Shown here one piece after another: positions 12,667 to 16,472 of a DNA stretch of 16,472 nucleotides. The notes beneath the pieces were generated by a model. The model did not search any database. It saw nothing but the letters and a program-made list of their open reading frames with translations, and was not told the origin of the DNA. Source of the stretch: an uncultured Eubacteriales bacterium (GTDB lineage Bacteria; Bacillota_A; Clostridia; Oscillospirales; Oscillospiraceae); contig CATKHE010000140.1 in assembly GCA_949747935.1 (NCBI GenBank), positions 1 to 16,472 on the forward strand. Reading direction: 5' to 3'. The translations under genes were made by a program, and so were the position numbers. Every line of letters begins with the position of its first letter. Positions within the stretch are counted from its first letter, which is position 1.

Positions 12667-14253
12667 ATGAAAGGCAAACTGACACTACAGCAGCGTTTAA
12701 TTCTGCCCATTGTCCTGCTGGGGCTGGTGGCGTTTCTGTCCAACGTCCTGGCGGTATTCAGCATCAACAACGTCCACTCCAACGCAGGAACTATTGTTGA
12801 TAACTATATGGTCAGCGAAGGGAAGCTGGAGGAAATCAGACGCTCCATGATGGATATTCATCTGCTGGCCTTGTCTCACATTGTGGCTGCGGACCACGCT
12901 ACCATGATCCAGCTCGTTCAGGAGATTAAGGCGAAAGAGGCCTCTCTGGATGAAATCCTGTCCAGCTATGAGAGCTTTGCCGCAGAGGAGGATACCGCGG
13001 TCTATCAGTCCCTTCTGCGGGACTACGACTCCTTCAAACACGCCCTGGTCTACCTGGTATCTGCCAGCGCTGACAGTAAAACCCAGGAGGCCTACGCAAC
13101 AGCCAACGGGGATGTAGCCCACTGGAGCGAAGCTGCGGACCAGGACGTCGCAGCTCTTTACGCCGCAGTCAGCAACCGGGCGGAAGCCGCGCGGAATCAT
13201 TTGTCCTTTGTGTACATAACCGCTCTGATCATCAGCGCCGCTACCTTGATTGCTGGTATCCTCCTGGTGGCGGCAGCCTTCCGAATCATCCGAAAACATG
13301 TGATCTCTCCGATCCACGACGCAATGGATACTCTCCAGGACAGCTCTGAGCGTATCAGCGGAGTAGTCAGTGATGTACGTCAGCGGACTCAAACCTCCAG
13401 CGGCAGTGTACGAGATCTGTCCGGCCTGGCGGAACAGCTCTCCGCCGCTCTGGAAGAAATCGCCGCCAGCACCTCAGCCATCAGCCACAGCGTATCCGGC
13501 ACACAGGAAGATGCCCGAAATATGGCAGAGGAGTGTTCTTCCATTACGACCTATTCCACTGAAATGCGGGGACGGGCTGAAGAGATGGAACGCTCCGCGC
13601 AAAGGGAAACAGAGGTGGTACAGAAAAAAACGGCGGAGATCATGTCCCTCTTGGATCAGGCTATTGAAAAAAGCCAGAATGTCAACCAGATCAGCGTTCT
13701 GACCAAGGCAATTCTCAATATCTCCTCCTCTACCAATTTGATTGCTATTAATGCCTCTATTGAGGCCGCCCGGGCAGGCACAGCGGGCGCTGGATTCTCC
13801 ATTGTGGCGCAGGAGATCCGTCAGTTGGCCGATTCCTGCGCTGAGACGGCCAATCATATTCAGGAGGTCAGCGGAATTGTCACAGGAGCGGTGGATTATC
13901 TCTCAGAGAGCGCCCGGGAGTTGTCCGGTTATCTAAGCCAAGCTATCATGGCTCAACTGGAACGGTCTGTGCAGGCTGGACAGCAGTATAGAGAGGATTC
14001 CGACTATATCGGACATGCCATGGAGGCGTTCAATGACAGAACTGCTCATTTGAAAATGGCAATGGATGATATTGCCAGCTCTATCTCCAGCATTTCTGGT
14101 GCGATTGACGGTGCCGTCGCCGATGTCACCGGCGTCGCCGGCAGTACCCGCGTCCTGGTGGACGATATGGCGGGAATCGCCCCCGGGAAGGGGGCCAATC
14201 AGGAAAAAGAGGGAGAACTGCAAAAACAGATGGATGTTTTTTCCAATTTGTAG
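12667..14253 (+). CDS. Methyl-accepting chemotaxis protein, four-helix-bundle sensor type
   Basis: A 528-residue transmembrane chemoreceptor. TM1 is at about 11-33, an all-helical extracytoplasmic region at about 34-178 fits a 4HB-type sensor, and TM2 is at about 180-207. A HAMP-like segment starts at VISPIHDAM (212-220). The signalling hairpin carries the conserved tip block TNLIAINASIEAARAG (356-371), with GFSIVAQEIRQLAD (376-389) on the return arm, and ends with a polar tail of about 35 residues lacking a CheR-docking pentapeptide. The frame is open upstream of 12667, but that part is a shadow of the binding protein; ATG 12667-12669 has GGGAGGA at good spacing. It is cotranscribed with the solute-binding lipoprotein, which is its likely ligand-binding partner. 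No CheA, CheW or flagellar gene is in the window. Confidence 0.95.
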   Translation: MKGKLTLQQRLILPIVLLGLVAFLSNVLAVFSINNVHSNAGTIVDNYMVSEGKLEEIRRSMMDIHLLALSHIVAADHATMIQLVQEIKAKEASLDEILSSYESFAAEEDTAVYQSLLRDYDSFKHALVYLVSASADSKTQEAYATANGDVAHWSEAADQDVAALYAAVSNRAEAARNHLSFVYITALIISAATLIAGILLVAAAFRIIRKHVISPIHDAMDTLQDSSERISGVVSDVRQRTQTSSGSVRDLSGLAEQLSAALEEIAASTSAISHSVSGTQEDARNMAEECSSITTYSTEMRGRAEEMERSAQRETEVVQKKTAEIMSLLDQAIEKSQNVNQISVLTKAILNISSSTNLIAINASIEAARAGTAGAGFSIVAQEIRQLADSCAETANHIQEVSGIVTGAVDYLSESARELSGYLSQAIMAQLERSVQAGQQYREDSDYIGHAMEAFNDRTAHLKMAMDDIASSISSISGAIDGAVADVTGVAGSTRVLVDDMAGIAPGKGANQEKEGELQKQMDVFSNL

Positions 14254-14302
14254 CTGAATATAGGCTTCTACAATAACGGCTGTGTCCTGCTCAAATATTT
14301 TC

Positions 14303-14341
14303 AGCGGTTCTTTCCCCAGTTCAGGGATAGAACCGCTTTTT
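14303..14341 (+). terminator. Rho-independent terminator of the binding protein-MCP operon
   Basis: AGCGGTTCT (14303-14311) pairs with AGAACCGCT (14329-14337). An inner TCCC/GGGA extends the stem, and a run of Ts ends at 14341. It lies 50 bases after the MCP stop. Confidence 0.85.
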
Positions 14342-14430
14342 AAAGGTATTCGACATTTGGACACCACAGTATATATTGTTTAATCTTATTTTATAGTTAC
14401 CACGGTTGAAAAGCCAGCAGTTCAGCAGCA

Positions 14431-14852
14431 CCACGGAGGTTATGAGCGCGATGAAAAAGATGTTCCGGGATGTGATCCAGACGGCAGCTATGAGCCGAAG
14501 ACCATCGGCAAATACAGCCGGAACGCGGACGGCACGGAAGAGAAGATTATCGGTCTCTACGCCAGCAGGACATTGCCGAGCAGATCAAGGGAGCTGTACG
14601 ATGTGGAGATATCTCCGGAGCCGGTGACAAAGATCACGGAAAAAATCATGCCGGAGGTGACAGCATGGCAGAATCGGCCTTTGGAAGCGGTGTATCCCCA
14701 AGGAAGCAGAAGACGTCCTGCTCCAGTTTGGGGGAACGTGGCGCGGTCAGTATCCCTCCTGCGTAAAAATCTGGGAGGAAAATTGGGGCGTTTTAAGTAT
14801 TTTTTACGAATACCCGCCTGAGATTCGGAAAATCATATACACGACCAACATC
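14431..14852 (+). pseudogene. IS256-family transposase remnant
   Basis: Conceptual translation shows an internally deleted and frameshifted Mutator/IS256-type transposase. The amino part reads DGSYEPKTIGKYSRN then EEKIIGLYA (about 14478-14560), and after a local double frameshift LYDVEISPE and EVTAWQNRPLEAVYP (about 14590-14700). At about 14700 the sequence jumps directly to the C-terminal part, EAEDVLLQFG, YPSCVKIWEENW and YEYPPEIRKIIYTTN (to about 14850). The catalytic DDE core is therefore missing, and the usual sequence after YTTN is lost. No intact reading frame or terminal inverted repeats were found. It is inactive. Family assignment rests on these recognisable blocks. Confidence 0.8.
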
Positions 14853-14919
14853 TATTGCGATTTTGTTGATTTAGCCCAGCCTTCACTATTTTTCAAACAG
14901 GCCCTAACACTAGTTCAAC

Positions 14920-15118
14920 AGAGAATGATTCCTGCAATTTTTCCCAGATTCCATTACCCCACCAGCACAAAAACGCTGATGGGTGTTTTTCCAATCGCTG
15001 TAGTTTGCCGGTAGATCCCGCCAAGGCACTCCCGTACGATCCCAAATACCTCATTGATAAAACGCCAGTTATTCTCGACTATTCCGCCCCACTGGCCTCG
15101 TTGTCCAGGTAGTTTTCC
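14920..15118 (-). pseudogene. IS5-family transposase N-terminal remnant
   Basis: On the minus strand, one frame gives LPGQRGQWGG then VENNWRFINEVFGIVRE (about 15110-15030). After a frameshift this becomes WRDLPANYSDWKNTHQRF (about 15030-14975), and after another, WGNGIWEKLQESF (to about 14920). This order matches the N-terminal domain of IS5-group transposases (LPG..G..G...N..FI....WI.R.G..WRDLP..Y..W...H.RF..W...G.WE). Only this domain is left, with at least two frameshifts, and the catalytic part is absent. It is a fossil, in the opposite orientation to the IS256 remnant, about 70 bases away. Confidence 0.75.
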
Positions 15119-15227
15119 CACCAGCCAAATCTAATCTCTTCTTGCCTCCCCCTCCTCCTTTGTCTATACCTCTTAATTTATCTGGTCCTTTGACAGGCCA
15201 CTTTTTGTACATGGTAAAATACAGTGG
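15119..15227. other. Non-coding stretch between IS remnant and second binding protein
   Basis: No gene is seen. The minus strand has a purine-rich GGAGGAGGGGGAGG tract at about 15146-15159, which would be the ribosome binding region of the lost IS5 transposase. A CCACT/AGTGG pair (15201-15205 and 15224-15228) with a 18-base AT-rich interior is too weak to call a terminator for the binding protein gene. Confidence 0.4.
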
Positions 15228-16472
15228 CTAACCGCTCAGGGACTCCTCCTGGAGGCGGTCAAATTCCGCCATGCACTCATCCACTGTAGCACCGTTCAAA
15301 AGCATGCGGACAATGAGACAGGTATTGCCCCACTGCTCCACTTTCATGCTGGCATTGGAGCCGAGGACAAAGACATTTTCGCGAATCCTGTCATTCAGTG
15401 GTTTCAGGGCGGGAATACAGTCCACCTCCACATTTTGGGAGGGTGAAATTACCTTATTGGTCTCCGCATAGACCTGCAGGGCCTCATCGGAAAGGATGAT
15501 GTCCATAATGCGCATTGCGTCTTCTGCGTGCTCTGCGGCGCTGCCGACGGCAAGGCCTGTCATCGGCATGACCGGCATCTGTCCCCGACTGCTGGGAAAT
15601 CCGATGACCTGAAGGTTGAAATCAGGCTTCCCATAGGCGGTCTCCGAATTCGCCGCACTCCAATAGGCCATAACGATGGGAATTTTCTGTGACAGAAAGT
15701 CCGGACCCTCCGCCTCGATCGCCTCGCTGACGAGGGCCTTCTCTGCGTCGATATAGCCACAGTCGATGAGCTCCTGGAGGAACTCAAAGCCGGGGCGCAT
15801 ATAGTCGCTGTATTTGCTCGTCCCATCGTTCAGCGCCTCAATTTCCGCCTCGGTATTTCCGCCGTTATAGAGGTCCGCATAGGCCTGGGCAAAAACAAAG
15901 GTCTCCAGCCACCAGCGGTTGGCGCCGACGGGGGTGTCGATCCCATTGGCCTGAAACACCCGGCAGCACTCCAGAAATTCCTCCGGCGTCTCCGGCAGGC
16001 TGAGGCCGTATTGATCAAACATGTCCTTGTTGACAAAAAGACCGTAGGCCACCACCTCCTGAGGAATTGCCACCAGCTTTCCGTCGACGGAATTGGCGGT
16101 CCAGATAATCTCTCTCAGGTTTTTCGCGCTGTCCAGCGAGGACAAATCCATCAGCTTCCCCTCAGTGCCCAGGGTGAGAATTGTGTCAGGATTGAGCAAA
16201 TAGATATCGTCCATGTCGCTGCGGGCGCGGTCGAGCGTCACCTCGTCATAGGTCTTGTCCTGGTGATCCTCCGCTGTATAGGTCTTATATGCCACGGTCA
16301 CACCCAGCCGTTCCTCCGCCATGATAATGGTCAGGTCTGAGGCGCTTCTGGCCACATTGTCAGCGTCAGGATCTGTTTTTTCCATTGGGCTGAACAGATT
16401 GACGATCCGTTCGCTGTCCTCCACCGGCGCAGCCAGATTTCTATCTGGATCTTTGCCGCTTCCACAGGAGGA
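15228..16472 (-). CDS. Second extracellular solute-binding lipoprotein (N-terminus off right edge)
   Basis: 414 residues are visible, ending at TAG 15228-15230. The frame stays open to the right edge, where it reads SSCGSGKDPD: a lipobox-like serine-serine-cysteine, so the visible part is essentially the whole mature protein and only the signal peptide is missing. An internal GTG at 16422-16424 is not the start. Family 1 binding-protein traits: LTLGTEGKLMDLSSLD, AIPQEVVAYGLFVNKDMFDQYG, an aromatic block NRWWLETFVFAQAYADLYNGG, and a C-terminal VMPMTGLAVGSAAEHAEDAMRIMD segment. This pattern is typical of carbohydrate-binding proteins of ABC importers. It differs clearly from the lipoprotein at 11400, so it is not a recent duplicate. 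What lies upstream (kinase, permease) is outside the window. Confidence 0.9.
   Translation of the reverse strand, partial: SSCGSGKDPDRNLAAPVEDSERIVNLFSPMEKTDPDADNVARSASDLTIIMAEERLGVTVAYKTYTAEDHQDKTYDEVTLDRARSDMDDIYLLNPDTILTLGTEGKLMDLSSLDSAKNLREIIWTANSVDGKLVAIPQEVVAYGLFVNKDMFDQYGLSLPETPEEFLECCRVFQANGIDTPVGANRWWLETFVFAQAYADLYNGGNTEAEIEALNDGTSKYSDYMRPGFEFLQELIDCGYIDAEKALVSEAIEAEGPDFLSQKIPIVMAYWSAANSETAYGKPDFNLQVIGFPSSRGQMPVMPMTGLAVGSAAEHAEDAMRIMDIILSDEALQVYAETNKVISPSQNVEVDCIPALKPLNDRIRENVFVLGSNASMKVEQWGNTCLIVRMLLNGATVDECMAEFDRLQEESLSG

Noticed and set aside
14406..14821. Open frames 14406-14627 and 14573-14821 as intact small genes.
   Set aside because: Their translations are pieces of a frameshifted IS256-type transposase, and conserved blocks switch between frames.
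15190..15222. TTGACA ... TAAAAT as a plus-strand promoter.
   Set aside because: The spacer is about 19 bases and it would read into the 3' end of the convergent binding protein gene with no plus-strand gene behind it.
16422..16424. GTG as the start of the second binding protein.
   Set aside because: The frame continues upstream through a lipobox-like SSC to the window edge, so the true start lies outside.

Overview
The window looks chromosomal, from a GC-rich member of the Bacillota, most likely a Clostridia of the Oscillospiraceae type. This is an inference from gene content and style: MutS2, Gram-positive lipoboxes (LTAC, SSC), strong GGAGG-type ribosome binding sites, sigma-A-type promoters with 17-18 bp spacers, a clostridial four-helix-bundle chemoreceptor, and tandem hybrid kinases. 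No rRNA, tRNA, CRISPR array or phage gene was seen.

Layout. (1) 1-2775, minus strand: an apparent operon of a MerR-family regulator, a small membrane protein, a DUF6194 protein and the 5' part of mutS2, which runs off the left edge. A TTGACG-17-TATAAT promoter and a perfect GTATAA-N5-TTATAC inverted repeat lie upstream of merR. (2) 2798-5367, minus strand: rpoN (sigma-54) followed 20 bases later by a ROK-family regulator. The pair has one sigma-A-type promoter and a hairpin terminator. (3) 5433-11259, minus strand: a signalling operon of a receiver-only response regulator, a six-TM hybrid histidine kinase with an HPt domain, and a six-TM hybrid histidine kinase whose C-terminus is a complete DegV (fatty-acid-binding) domain. 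(4) 11339-14341, plus strand, divergent from (3): a MalE-like solute-binding lipoprotein and a methyl-accepting chemotaxis protein, with their own promoter and terminator. (5) 14431-15118: decayed remnants of an IS256-family transposase (plus) and an IS5-family transposase (minus). (6) 15228-16472, minus strand: a second solute-binding lipoprotein, whose N-terminus lies beyond the right edge.

How the parts may work together. Regions 3 and 4 look like one sensory locus. An orphan binding lipoprotein (no permease in view) could present a ligand to the chemoreceptor, to the membrane kinases, or both. The kinases share a receiver/HPt phosphorelay in which only the first kinase supplies an HPt and the only free-standing acceptor is the CheY-like regulator. 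No DNA-binding output is encoded there, so the endpoint is either protein-protein (motility), a regulator elsewhere, or the DegV domain itself. The kinase-receiver-DegV fusion is the most unusual object in the window: it suggests a phosphorelay coupled directly to fatty-acid or acyl-lipid binding.
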